Source: JBCCFC01 sp965213595 (lineage in GTDB: Bacteria > Chloroflexota > Anaerolineae > Caldilineales > Caldilineaceae). From it: a stretch of DNA of 64,000 nucleotides. The notes beneath the pieces were generated by a model, which had not been told where the DNA came from, did not search any database, and saw only the letters and a program-made list of their open reading frames with translations. This document shows, one piece after another, positions 39,481-47,202 of this stretch (position 1 is its first letter; every line of letters begins with the position of its first letter). Location of the stretch: NCBI GenBank assembly GCA_965213595.1, contig CBDBZO010000004.1, positions 620,001 to 684,000 on the forward strand, in the 5' to 3' direction. Position numbers and translations under genes: made by a program.

Positions 39481-40796
39481 TGGATACAACGGTATCGATC
39501 AAGCGACGGCTCTGCGCCGTGCTCGCCCTGGTTTTGATTTTGGTGCTCGGCGCGGCCTGCACCGCCGCCCCCGCGGACACGCCGGCAACCGACAACGGCG
39601 CGGCCGCTGGCGCGAGCGAGCTCGAAATTTTCTCGTGGTGGACGTCCGGCGGCGAAGTCGAGGCGCTGGAGGCGCTCTACGCCGTCTTTGGCGAGCGCTA
39701 CCCCGACGTTGAAATCGTCAACGCGGCGCTGTCGGGCGGAGCGGGGCAGGGCGGCAACATGAAGGCCGTGCTCGAAACCCGCATGCAGGGCGGCGAGCCG
39801 CCCGATTCGTTCCAGGTTCACCTGGGCCGCGAGCTGATTGACAGCCACGTTGTCGCCGACCGCATGGAGTCGCTCGACGCGCTCTACGAGGAGGAGGGCT
39901 ACTACGACGTCTTCCCCGCAGACCTGATCGAGATTGCTTCCTACGAGGGCGAGCCGTGGTCCGTGCCGGTCAACATCCACCGCTCCAACGTGCTCTGGTA
40001 CCGCACGGACAAGCTGGCCGAGGTCGGCGTGGAAGCGCCGCCCGCCACGTGGGAGGAGTTTTTTGCCGTGGCCGAGCAGCTGGACGCGGCGGGCATTCCC
40101 GCGCTGGCGATTGCCGAGAACGAGCCGAACTTTAGCGGCCACGTCTTCGAGAGCGTGCTGCTCTCGGTGCTGGGGCCGGAAGATTACCGCGGCCTCTTCG
40201 ATGGCTCGGTCGGCTGGGACGATCCGCGCGTGACCGAGGCGCTGGAAATTATGAATCGCGTCTACGACTACGCCAACCCCGACTATCTCAGCACGAGCTG
40301 GGGCGACATCAACGACCGCTTCGTGGCCGAGGATGCCCCCGCCATGATGGTGATGGGCGACTGGACGCACGGCGTGCTCAAATCCAAGGGCTTTACCGAC
40401 TACCAGTGGGCGCCATCCCCCGGCACGGAAGGCGAATTTATCGTGCTCTCCGATTCCTTTGGCCTGCCCAAGAATGCACCTGACCGCGAGGCGACGCTCG
40501 ACTTCCTGCGCGTCGTCGGCTCGCGCGAGGGGCAGGACGCCTTCAACCCGCCCAAGGGCTCGATCCCGGCGCGCACCGATGCTGACCGCAGCGTCTACGA
40601 CGAGTATCAGCTTTCGGCGATGGAGGATTTTGAATCCAACGTGCTCGTGCCCAGCCTCCAGCACGGCGCGGCAGCCAAGCAGAGCTTCCTGCTCGATTAC
40701 GATTTGGCGCTGAACAACCTGGCCGCCAATCGCGATGTGGAAGGCACGCAGCAGATGCTGGTGCAGGCCGCGCAGGATGCGGGCTTTGGCGAATAG
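39481..40796 (+). CDS. Extracellular solute-binding lipoprotein of a sugar ABC transporter
   Basis: Family 1 solute-binding protein, about 438 aa. The signal peptide (RRLCAVLALVLILVLGAAC) ends in a lipobox GAAC and is followed by an acidic, Ala/Thr-rich linker, then ELEIFSWWTSGGEVEALEALY, the usual opening of sugar-binding proteins. Later segments include YEGEPWSVPVNIHRSNVLWYRTD and FVAEDAPAMMVMGDW. ATG 39481 has AGGAG at proper distance and a promoter upstream. Two permease genes follow; no ATPase gene is present, so the transporter must use an ATPase encoded elsewhere, as is common for MsmK/UgpC-type sugar importers. The ligand is probably a mono- or oligosaccharide. Confidence 0.92.
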
Positions 40797-40834
40797 TTTG
40801 AGTGGTTCGTTAAGTTGAATGTTGACATTGCGCG

Positions 40835-40925
40835 CCCTCATCCCCAGCCCTTCTCCCAGGATGGAGAAGGGAGCTAAAGTCCCCCTCTCCCATCCTGGGA
40901 GAGGGGTTAGGGGTGAGGGCGGTTG
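40835..40925. repeat. GC-rich palindromic repeat (CCCAGGATGGGAG family)
   Basis: CCCTCATCCCCAGCCCTTCTCC (near 40837) with CCAGGATGGAGAAGG, mirrored by CTCTCCCATCCTGGGAGAGG and GTTAGGGGTGAGGG (to 40919). It lies between the binding-protein and permease genes; a CATCCGCGTCCAAATT segment follows at about 40935. Confidence 0.75.
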
Positions 40926-40987
40926 TATTGCATTCATCCGCGTCCAAATTCTGCAACCTGCTGCCGTCCCCGAACTGAGAGAATTCC

Positions 40988-41941
40988 ATGATTGGCCAAA
41001 CTGCCAGCGCGCAAGGCGAGCGCGACCTCGTCGCCTCCACTGCACGATCCCCGCGTCGCCGCCCCGCCTGGCTGCGCAGCGACATGGCCCTGGCCGTGCT
41101 CGTGCTCAGCCCCTCGATCCTGGCGGTGGCGCTCTTTATCTACAGCTTTATCGGCTGGACCTTCTACATCTCCACCGTCGATTGGAACAGCGTCATCATC
41201 GACTACAGCTTTGTGGGGCTGAAGAACTGGACGCGCCTCCTTGGCGATCCGCGCTTCCACGCCGACCTGCGCAATCTGGTCGTCTACGCCGTCGGCTTTA
41301 TGAGCCAGTGCCTGATTTTCGGCTTTCTGCTCGCCTCGCTGCTCGACCAGAAAATCAAGGGCGAGGCGATCTTCCGCACGCTCTTTATCTTCCCCTTTGC
41401 CGTCTCCGGCATCGTCACAGGCGTGGCCTGGCGCTGGCTGATGCAGCCGACCACGGGCGTCAACCTGCTCTTTGAGCAGATTGGGCTGGGCTGGTTCCAG
41501 CCGCTGTGGGCTTCGCACCCCCAACACGGCATGTGGGCCATCACCATCGCCGCCGCCTGGCAGTTTACCGGCTACGTGATGGCGCTCTACCTCGCGGGCT
41601 TGCGCGGCATCCCCGCCGAGCTGCGCGAAGCCGCCGCCATCGACGGCGCGGGCACGGTCGCCATCTACCGCCGCATCATCATCCCGCTGCTGATGCCCGT
41701 CACCTTCACCGCCATCGTGCTGACGGGCATGAACTCGATCCGCGTCTTCGACCTCGTCGCGGCCATGAGCGGCTCCGGCGCCGCCTTCTCCACCGACACG
41801 CTGGCCTACTTTATGTTCCAATCCACCTTCGGCGCCTACCGCTACTCGCTGGGCGCGGCCATCGGTGCCTTTATGATTATCCTCTCCGCCTTTTTGGTGA
41901 TTCCGTACATTCGCAGCACCGCCCAGGAGGTGGAGCGATGA
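40988..41941 (+). CDS. Sugar ABC transporter permease (MalF type)
   Basis: 317 aa, six membrane helices starting at ALAVLVLSPSILAVALFIYSF. The EAA loop that contacts the ATPase is present as ELREAAAIDGAGTVAIYRRIIIPLL near residue 215. It pairs with the preceding binding protein and the permease at 42630. The TGA stop is in ATGA (41938-41941), an overlap in which a second permease would normally start; here that ATG leads only to MSLL and a stop because a toxin-antitoxin module has come between the permease genes. Confidence 0.92.
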   Translation: MIGQTASAQGERDLVASTARSPRRRPAWLRSDMALAVLVLSPSILAVALFIYSFIGWTFYISTVDWNSVIIDYSFVGLKNWTRLLGDPRFHADLRNLVVYAVGFMSQCLIFGFLLASLLDQKIKGEAIFRTLFIFPFAVSGIVTGVAWRWLMQPTTGVNLLFEQIGLGWFQPLWASHPQHGMWAITIAAAWQFTGYVMALYLAGLRGIPAELREAAAIDGAGTVAIYRRIIIPLLMPVTFTAIVLTGMNSIRVFDLVAAMSGSGAAFSTDTLAYFMFQSTFGAYRYSLGAAIGAFMIILSAFLVIPYIRSTAQEVER

Positions 41942-41976
41942 GTCTATTGTAAATTGTCGCGCCAAATGCTACACTA

Positions 41977-42253
41977 ATGATTGAAAGCTTCAAACACAGG
42001 GGGCTAAAACGCTTCTACGAACGAGGCGACCGAAGCGGCATTGGCGCAAACATGCGCCAGGGTCGAGGAAATTTTAACGGTGCTTGACGCAGCGGAATCG
42101 CTCGACGATTTGGATGTTCCTGGTTACCGCCTTCACCCGCTTTCAGGGAATAGACAAGGTACTTGGAGCATTCGGGTTACGCGGAACTGGCGCATCACGT
42201 TCCGCTTTGAAAACGGCGCTGCGCTGGATGTCGATTTGGAAGATTATCATTAG
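41977..42253 (+). pseudogene. higB: HigB/RelE-type toxin gene, frameshifted
   Basis: HigB family mRNA interferase that cleaves ribosome-bound mRNA. The N-terminal part is read from ATG 41977 (MIESFKHRGLKRFYERGDRSG), typical of HigB, but this frame ends soon after 42070. The rest (RVEEILTVLDAAESLDDLD, PGYRLHPLSGNRQGTWSIRV, NWRITFRFENG, DVDLEDYH) is in the next frame and is complete to TAG 42251-42253. One extra G in GGG near 42060 would explain the break. A shorter product from GTG/ATG 42041 lacks the first helix. It lies directly upstream of higA, in the middle of the sugar ABC operon. Confidence 0.85.
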
Positions 42254-42600
42254 AGGTTGTGGCAATTATGGCTATGAAGAATCCCGCGCACCCAGGGCGG
42301 ATTGTCAAGGGGTGCATTGACGATTTAGAGCTGTCCATCACTGATGCCGCAGGCGTCTTAGACGTATCTCGATCCACCTTATCAAGGCTTCTAAACGGCA
42401 AAGGGAGCATTTCTCCGGAAATGGCCCTGCGTCTCTCGAAGGCCTTTGGCAGCACGGCGGGTTTCTGGCTGCGTTTGCAGCTCAACTACGATTTGGCTCA
42501 AGCCGAGAAAAACGCCGATAAAATTCAGGTGCAGCGGTATGTTGCGCCAGCTTCTGGCACCGAGCAGATGCGTGCCCATGCCTAACGTTTAGCCCCCTGT
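41996..42600. repeat. Inverted repeat pair flanking the higBA module
   Basis: 41996-42011 (ACAGGGGGCTAAAACG) and 42586-42600 (CGTTTAGCCCCCTGT) are inverted copies that differ by one A. The left copy is inside higB (codons for HRGLKR), the right copy starts just after the higA stop. Confidence 0.7.
42268..42585 (+). CDS. higA: HigA family antitoxin (XRE-type helix-turn-helix)
   Basis: 105-aa antitoxin and autorepressor of the HigBA module. It opens with the HigA sequence MKNPAHPGRIVK, followed by a helix-turn-helix (SITDAAGVLDVSRSTLSRLLNGKGSIS), the conserved MALRLSKAFGSTAGFWLRLQLNYDLAQAE, and a short polar tail. AGAGG lies ten bases before ATG 42268; GTG 42259 and ATG 42274 are alternatives. 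The stop is followed at once by CGTTTAGCCCCCTGT, an inverted copy of sequence in the 5' part of higB. The module separates two permease genes. Confidence 0.9.
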   Translation: MAMKNPAHPGRIVKGCIDDLELSITDAAGVLDVSRSTLSRLLNGKGSISPEMALRLSKAFGSTAGFWLRLQLNYDLAQAEKNADKIQVQRYVAPASGTEQMRAHA

Positions 42601-42629
42601 GAGGCAGTTGAAATTCTGGAACCCCGACT

Positions 42630-43454
42630 ATGTTACAGCGTGTCTGGAACCGCAGCGCCATCTATTTCGTGCTGCTCGCCTTTGCCGCCTTCTACCTGAT
42701 GCCCTTCTACGTGATGATCATCACCGGGCTAAAACCGTATGAAGATGTCAACGTCACCCGCATGTGGGAATTGCCCAACGGGCTCTACTTCGAGAGCTTC
42801 TTCGAGGCGTGGCGACTCGTCGCCCCCAACTTCCGCAACAGCATGATCGTGACCGTGCCCGTGGCGCTGATCTCCTCGCTGATTGGCTCCGTCAACGGCT
42901 ACATCTTTGCCAAGTGGCGCTTCCGCGGCGCGGACACGATTTTCCTGCTCTTCCTAATCGGCATGTTCCTCCCCTACCAGGGCATCCTGATCCCGCTGGT
43001 GCAGGCGCTCCAGCTGATCGGGCTCTACGGAACCATCGCCGGGCTGATTCTGACCCACACGATCTTCGGCATCCCCATCACCGCGCTGCTCTTTCGCTCC
43101 TACTTCGCCGGCATCCCCAACGAGCTGCTGGACGCCTCCAAGATCGACGGCTGCGGCTTCTTTGGCATCTACCGCTGGATTCTGCTGCCGATTTCGCTGC
43201 CCGCCTTTGCCGTCGTGCTGCTCTGGCAATTTACCACCGTCTGGAACGACTACCTGATCGGCCTGGTCGTGCTCAGCAACCCGCTGCGCGCGCCCATCAA
43301 CGTCGCCGTGCAAAACATTGCCGGCAGCTGGACGGTCGAGTGGAACGTGCAGATGTCGGCGGCGCTGATCGCGGCGCTGCCGACGATTGTCGTCTATCTG
43401 CTGCTGGGTCGGTTGTTTATGCGGGGGCTGTTGGCAGGGTCGCTGAAGGGGTAA
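42630..43454 (+). CDS. Sugar ABC transporter permease (MalG type)
   Basis: 274 aa, six membrane helices beginning AIYFVLLAFAAFYLMPFYVMIITGL. The EAA-type loop is NELLDASKIDGCGFFGIYRWILLPISLPAFA near residue 170. It forms the second half of the membrane channel with the MalF-type permease. The start MLQRVW could be a re-created start: before the toxin-antitoxin module arrived, translation may have begun at 41938 (MSLL) in an ATGA overlap. AGTTG or GGAACC before the ATG give no strong ribosome site. Confidence 0.92.
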   Translation: MLQRVWNRSAIYFVLLAFAAFYLMPFYVMIITGLKPYEDVNVTRMWELPNGLYFESFFEAWRLVAPNFRNSMIVTVPVALISSLIGSVNGYIFAKWRFRGADTIFLLFLIGMFLPYQGILIPLVQALQLIGLYGTIAGLILTHTIFGIPITALLFRSYFAGIPNELLDASKIDGCGFFGIYRWILLPISLPAFAVVLLWQFTTVWNDYLIGLVVLSNPLRAPINVAVQNIAGSWTVEWNVQMSAALIAALPTIVVYLLLGRLFMRGLLAGSLKG

Positions 43455-43562
43455 AGTTTGGACAACCAGAATAGATGATAGAACCTCAAGCCGAGCTTTT
43501 CAATAGGTCGGCTTCTTGTACACTACTAACGGGTAATCCGTATAGAAAACTGAGAAGTTAGT

Positions 43563-44306
43563 ATGCACAAGAAGAACCGGTTTCGCATTAGATTGGTTCT
43601 AACTCTTTTCATTGTAACTATTATATCGCTGAGTTGGTGCCTCTTTTGGCTCTTATCAGACATAGCCGTAGGAATTGTCTACGGCTATTTGCTCTTTCCA
43701 TTACTCTTTCTCTTACTCATTTTGACACTAGCGTCTCGCAAAGTAAGAGAATTTGGCTCTCTATCTTTGACTAGCGTACAACTAATCTTGCTGATCACAA
43801 CAACCATTCTTTTAGTACTCATGGCTCCGGCAACGGCATACTGGTATGGGTTTCAATTGAAACATCGAATAGAACAATTTATTGCTGCGACAGGAGCACC
43901 TACCGAGGATTATTATGAGTTTGTAGACCCTTTCTTTTCTCAATTTACCTACACAACGTATCGACGTGCATCTCATACGTATGACCTTCATGAAACACCT
44001 GCCGAATTCACAGAGCGATTTAATAAATTCTTAGCCAATAGCCCAGAGTGGACGTTAAATTATGAAGGACGAACTGAAAGGTTAGACAGGTGGATAGATG
44101 AAGGCTGGGCAAGTTGTGGCGACGGGTACAACTCAGTAGACATCCACTATTTTGCCAGGAATTGGGATACCATCCCTATTGATCCCGAAAAGAAAACCGG
44201 CTCCGGAGTGTATGCAAGAGTGTTCGCACGTAGAGTTGAAATAGTGGCGTATTACGGTGTCGATTCGTCATGTTTCTCTGTAGTGGAATCCATTGCTACC
44301 GATTAA
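43563..44306 (+). CDS. AT-rich membrane protein of unknown function
   Basis: 247 aa, no family recognised. Three hydrophobic helices in the first 95 residues (VLTLFIVTIISLSWCLFWLL, YGYLLFPLLFLLLILTLAS, LILLITTTILLVLMAPATAYW), then a soluble domain of about 145 residues with many aromatic and acidic residues (DYYEFVDPFFSQFTYTTYRR, EWTLNYEGR) and two late cysteines (SCGDGY, DSSCFSVVE) that could pair if outside the cell. Low GC and different codon use compared with the ABC permease before it and the sulfatase after it point to horizontal acquisition. ATG 43563 follows GAGAAGTTAGT; TATAGA lies 25 bases upstream. Confidence 0.65.
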   Translation: MHKKNRFRIRLVLTLFIVTIISLSWCLFWLLSDIAVGIVYGYLLFPLLFLLLILTLASRKVREFGSLSLTSVQLILLITTTILLVLMAPATAYWYGFQLKHRIEQFIAATGAPTEDYYEFVDPFFSQFTYTTYRRASHTYDLHETPAEFTERFNKFLANSPEWTLNYEGRTERLDRWIDEGWASCGDGYNSVDIHYFARNWDTIPIDPEKKTGSGVYARVFARRVEIVAYYGVDSSCFSVVESIATD

Positions 44307-44330
44307 AGTGTTCAGCAGAAAAGGCCTCCC

Positions 44331-45821
44331 ATGCCCCAACCCAACATCCTCCTCATCATGACCGACCAGATGAAGGCGACGGCCAGCCATCTCTACGGCA
44401 ACTCGTTCTGCGAAACGCCCTCGATGGCGCGGCTCGCCGACGACGGCGTGCTCTTCGACAACGCGATTACGCCGCACCCGCTCTGCTGCCCGGCGCGCGT
44501 CGCGCTGTGGACGGGCCAGTATCCCCACGCCACCGGCGCGCGCCGCAACCAGACGCCCATGCCCGCCGACGCGACCCACGCCTTCAAGCTCTGGCACGAG
44601 ATGGGCTACCATTGTGGGTTGATTGGCAAAAACCACTGCTTTGAGACGGAGCAGGACCGCGCGCTCTTCGATACATATTGCGAAACCGGCCACGGCGACG
44701 TGATGGCGAGGACGCGCGGCATGGAGTGGGTGCGCCCGCTGGATGGCGTGCAGGCCGTTTATGATTTCCGACGCGATCTGGAATTTCAGAATCCCATCTT
44801 TCGCTACGGTTTTTCGGATTTCCCGCTCGAAGACTACTCCAGCGGCCTGATCGCCGCCCAGACCACGCGCTTCCTCGAACAGCGCCAAGCCGACGGCGAC
44901 CCCTTCGCGCTCTGGGTCTCGCTGCCCGATCCGCACGAGCCTTACGAAACGTCCATTCGCTATGCCTCACAGTTTACGCCGGAGAACATCAAGCTGCCGC
45001 CCTGGCGCGAGGGCGAATTCGAGGGCGACGAAGTCCCCGAACGCAACAAGGTCCTGCACCAAATTCTCGGCGTTGAAGAGGTGCCGCGCGAGCAGGTGTA
45101 CGGCGTGCTGGCGGCGTACTACGGCATGGTGCGCTTTGTCGACGACGCGCTCGGCCAAATTCTGGACGCGCTCGACGCGACCGGCCTGCGCGAGAACACC
45201 ATCGTCGTCTTCTGCGCCGACCACGGCGACTTTGCCGGCGAGCACGCCATGCAGTGCAAAGGCGGCGTTTTTTACGATTGCCTCACGCGCGTGCCGCTGA
45301 TTGTCTCGTGGCCGGGCGTGGTGCAGGCGGGCGTGCGCGAGGAAAGCCCCGTCAACTTGGTCGACATTGTGCCGACGCTGCTGCACTTGCAGGGTGAAGA
45401 AATCCCGCGCGCCATGCAGGGCGAGCCGCTGCCGACAGTCACGGATGCGTTGCCGCGCGAGGCCGCCTTTTCCGAATATGGGGCGGGCGGCCCGCCGTTC
45501 AAACTGGAAGACTTGGAGCAGCTGCCGCAGCCCTACGGTCGCCGCGCGCTGATGGAATCGCTCTACTGGCGCGAGGCCGAGGGGCGGCGCAAGATGGTGC
45601 GCACGCAGAAATGGAAATTCGTCCACGATCCGATGGGTGATTGCGACGAGCTTTACGATTTGGCAAACGATCCCTGGGAGCTGACCAACGTGGCGGGCGA
45701 TGCGTCGCACGCGGCGGTGATCAGCGAGCTGCGCGCTCGGCTGGCCGATTGGAGCATCCGCACCGAGGATGCCCAGCCCGTGCCGCTGCCGGAAGTGGGT
45801 GGCCGCAGTTTTGGGGGGTAA
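44331..45821 (+). CDS. Sulfatase
   Basis: 496-aa type I sulfatase. N-terminal NILLIMTDQ with the metal-binding Asp12; the CxPxR signature is C52-C53-P54-A55-R56 followed by VALWTGQYPHATG, where C52 would be turned into formylglycine by FGE. Later VVFCADHGDFAGEHAMQCKGG gives the remaining metal ligands and an active-site Lys. No signal peptide is seen, so it may act in the cytoplasm on imported sulfated sugars; the sugar ABC transporter 1 kb upstream fits this, though an AT-rich gene lies between. Confidence 0.92.
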   Translation: MPQPNILLIMTDQMKATASHLYGNSFCETPSMARLADDGVLFDNAITPHPLCCPARVALWTGQYPHATGARRNQTPMPADATHAFKLWHEMGYHCGLIGKNHCFETEQDRALFDTYCETGHGDVMARTRGMEWVRPLDGVQAVYDFRRDLEFQNPIFRYGFSDFPLEDYSSGLIAAQTTRFLEQRQADGDPFALWVSLPDPHEPYETSIRYASQFTPENIKLPPWREGEFEGDEVPERNKVLHQILGVEEVPREQVYGVLAAYYGMVRFVDDALGQILDALDATGLRENTIVVFCADHGDFAGEHAMQCKGGVFYDCLTRVPLIVSWPGVVQAGVREESPVNLVDIVPTLLHLQGEEIPRAMQGEPLPTVTDALPREAAFSEYGAGGPPFKLEDLEQLPQPYGRRALMESLYWREAEGRRKMVRTQKWKFVHDPMGDCDELYDLANDPWELTNVAGDASHAAVISELRARLADWSIRTEDAQPVPLPEVGGRSFGG

Positions 45822-45919
45822 GGAGCTTCGGCGCATCCGAGTGCTTTTTGGGAGCTTGCCTGCTGAAATACTGTATGGTGTCTTTTGGTAAGTTGAATCA
45901 CTTTCTCGATTCAGCTTTA

Positions 45920-46099
45920 CTACTCATTGACCACCTCCATCGACAAAATTGAACCAACAGATCGCTCCGGCTGGTTGGCGTAAACGACAACGCTGCCCGC
46001 TAGCTGCGGTTGGTAGAATGCGATCCAGGGCTGCCCGCGATAGGCGTGCGCCAGCGCCGTCACCATCCAATGCGGCAATCTACCGCTGATGGCGACGCC
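45920..46099 (-). pseudogene. csx3: csx3 remnant (3' part only), type III CRISPR accessory
   Basis: The last 59 codons match the C-terminal half of Csx3/Crn3, an accessory protein of type III CRISPR systems with ring-nuclease/RNase activity: GVAISGRLPHWMVTALAHAYR, then WIAFYQPQLAGSVVVYA and SVGSIL. Family members usually show SGRLP-W, Y-x-P-x-L-x-G-x-VVV and VGD near the end. The expected N-terminal ~45 residues are missing: further upstream on this strand the frame runs antisense to csm2 and shows no Csx3-like sequence. The loss coincides with the 5' loss in csm2. Confidence 0.6.
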
Positions 46100-46435
46100 G
46101 CGCTGACGCGTTGGCTTTGGGACGCTGAGCCGAATCGCTTGACCAAGAGCCAAATTCGCAACGTCTTTGGCGAAGTGCGCAAGATCGAGGCGCGCTGGAG
46201 CCAGCCGGAAAAGAACGCGGACGAGAATCTGCGCCGCCTGCAGCTGCTGCGCCCGCGCATGGCCTACCAGGCGCGCCGCGAGCCAAAGGCCGAGCCGCTG
46301 CTCAACGTGCTGGGCGACGCCATTACGATAGTCGCCCACGCAGACGACACGACTAAACAGCATCGGCGCTTTCGGCATTTTGTCGAATTCTTCGAGGCGG
46401 TCTTGGCCTACCACACGGCCAAGGGCGGCAAGTAA
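46088..46435 (+). pseudogene. csm2: csm2 remnant (5'-truncated), type III-A CRISPR small subunit
   Basis: About 115 codons match Csm2, the small helical subunit of the Csm interference complex: RLTKSQIRNVFGEVRKIEA, LRRLQLLRPRMAYQARR, LLNVLGDAITIV and RFRHFVEFFEAVLAYHTAKGG. The N-terminal helix that normally precedes LT-SQIRN is absent; upstream of about 46090 the sequence belongs to csx3 on the other strand. ATG 46070 could still start a product, which would carry a few residues read from antisense csx3. No cas10, csm3-5, cas6 or array is near. A functional orphan is unlikely. Confidence 0.7.
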
Positions 46436-46908
46436 CTCAAGCTTCTAGCAAAAGACCAAACAACATAGTGGGCGGCGCGGAACTGGCCGAGTTGGACAAG
46501 TTTGTTGGTCAACAGCGTACGGAGATGTTGCTGAACCACAACCAAATCCTCGATGCTTTTTTGCAGCGGCGCAAAGGTCAAAACCAGTGGCGGGCGGGCG
46601 CTGAGCGGCTGGTCCGCCGGATCGCGCTCGAAGACGAACTCGTCGGTCAGCGCCTTGGCGAGCAGCCCCAGCCAGCGCGCCAAGGCCTGGTAGAGGAGGT
46701 CGCGTCTGGGGGGCAAGAGCGGCTGGGCGGCCTCCACCAGGCGCAGCAGCGCGTCGGCGGCCAGGGCGGTGCGGCGCTCGCGGGCGTCGCGCTCGGCTGG
46801 GTCGAGCCACGCTTCGGCGCGCTCGTCGTCCGCGCCCCAGAGCTGGGTGCAGAGCGCGTCCGTCAGGCCGGGCAGCGTCCAAGGCAGATCACCCACTTGG
46901 GCAGCCAC
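46408..46908 (-). CDS. Hypothetical helical protein
   Basis: About 166 aa from GTG 46908 (or GTG 46896), no family recognised. Composition is mainly helical and rich in Leu, Ala and Arg (ALCTQLWGADDERAEAWL, TALAADALLRLVEAAQ, SIEDLVVVQQHLRTLLTNKL). The opposite frames give low-complexity products, so this strand looks the more protein-like. The 3' end overlaps the csm2 remnant by 28 bases in convergent orientation, so its true C-terminus may have been lost too. It could be another fragment left from the CRISPR rearrangement or an unrelated small protein. Confidence 0.4.
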   Translation of the reverse strand: MAAQVGDLPWTLPGLTDALCTQLWGADDERAEAWLDPAERDARERRTALAADALLRLVEAAQPLLPPRRDLLYQALARWLGLLAKALTDEFVFERDPADQPLSARPPLVLTFAPLQKSIEDLVVVQQHLRTLLTNKLVQLGQFRAAHYVVWSFARSLSYLPPLAVW

Positions 46909-46947
46909 TCCAGATTTAACTTACCGGAAGAGAGTTGGGCGCGGCCC

Positions 46948-46978
46948 TTGACAGAAGAAGGCTCGCCTGTGCTATCCT
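46948..46978 (+). promoter_or_regulatory. Upstream metG promoter candidate
   Basis: TTGACA (46948-46953), 19 bases, TATCCT (46973-46978) with an extended TGC before it. The predicted start falls at about 46985, just where a structured segment begins. Confidence 0.4.
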
Positions 46979-46984
46979 GCTCGC

Positions 46985-47030
46985 CGCGACGGGGAGCTCT
47001 TGCTCTCCCTTGGCTCGGTCAGCCGTCGCC
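46985..47030 (+). ncRNA. Candidate structured leader upstream of metG, class unknown
   Basis: GCGAC (46986-46990) pairs with GTCGC (47025-47029), enclosing GGGAG/CTCCC (46992-46996 with 47005-47009) and GGCT/AGCC (47012-47015 with 47021-47024), a compact three-way junction at the predicted 5' end of a transcript. It does not contain the T-box or SAM-I core sequences. About 170 bases separate it from metG, and a second promoter lies in between. Confidence 0.3.
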
Positions 47031-47135
47031 GCTTCACGCCCAGCACAGGCGTCGCCGCTGTTCAGGGCCGCGGCGCTCTATCCGACTACGTGCCCTGTGA
47101 CATGGCTTCCTTTTGCTGTCAACGTATTTCAGGAC

Positions 47136-47164
47136 TTGACACGAATTCCACATACAACTATTTT
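47136..47164 (+). promoter_or_regulatory. Main metG promoter
   Basis: TTGACA (47136-47141), 17 bases, TATTTT (47159-47164), about 38 bases before ATG 47203. The leader has GAGAAAGAAAGC as a weak ribosome site. Confidence 0.65.
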
Positions 47165-47202
47165 CATTTTACAAAAGAATATGAGAAAGAAAGCAAGACA
47201 CA

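Noticed and set aside
41947..41975. TTGTAA-N17-TACACT as a higBA promoter
   Set aside because: The -10 box ends one base before the higB ATG, so transcription would start inside the coding region; the match may be chance.
42575..42640. GCCTAACGTTTAGCC after higA resembling an integron attC core
   Set aside because: An R''-like GCCTAAC is present but no matching GTTAGGC-type R' site follows within the usual distance, and no integrase is in the window.
46468..47100. Plus-strand open frame of 210 codons upstream of metG
   Set aside because: It overlaps the opposite hypothetical gene, ends in Arg/Pro-rich low-complexity sequence and crosses the metG leader region; no domain seen.
45822..47202. 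Possible CRISPR array beside the csm2/csx3 relic
   Set aside because: I searched by eye for regularly spaced repeats of 25-40 bases on both sides and found none.
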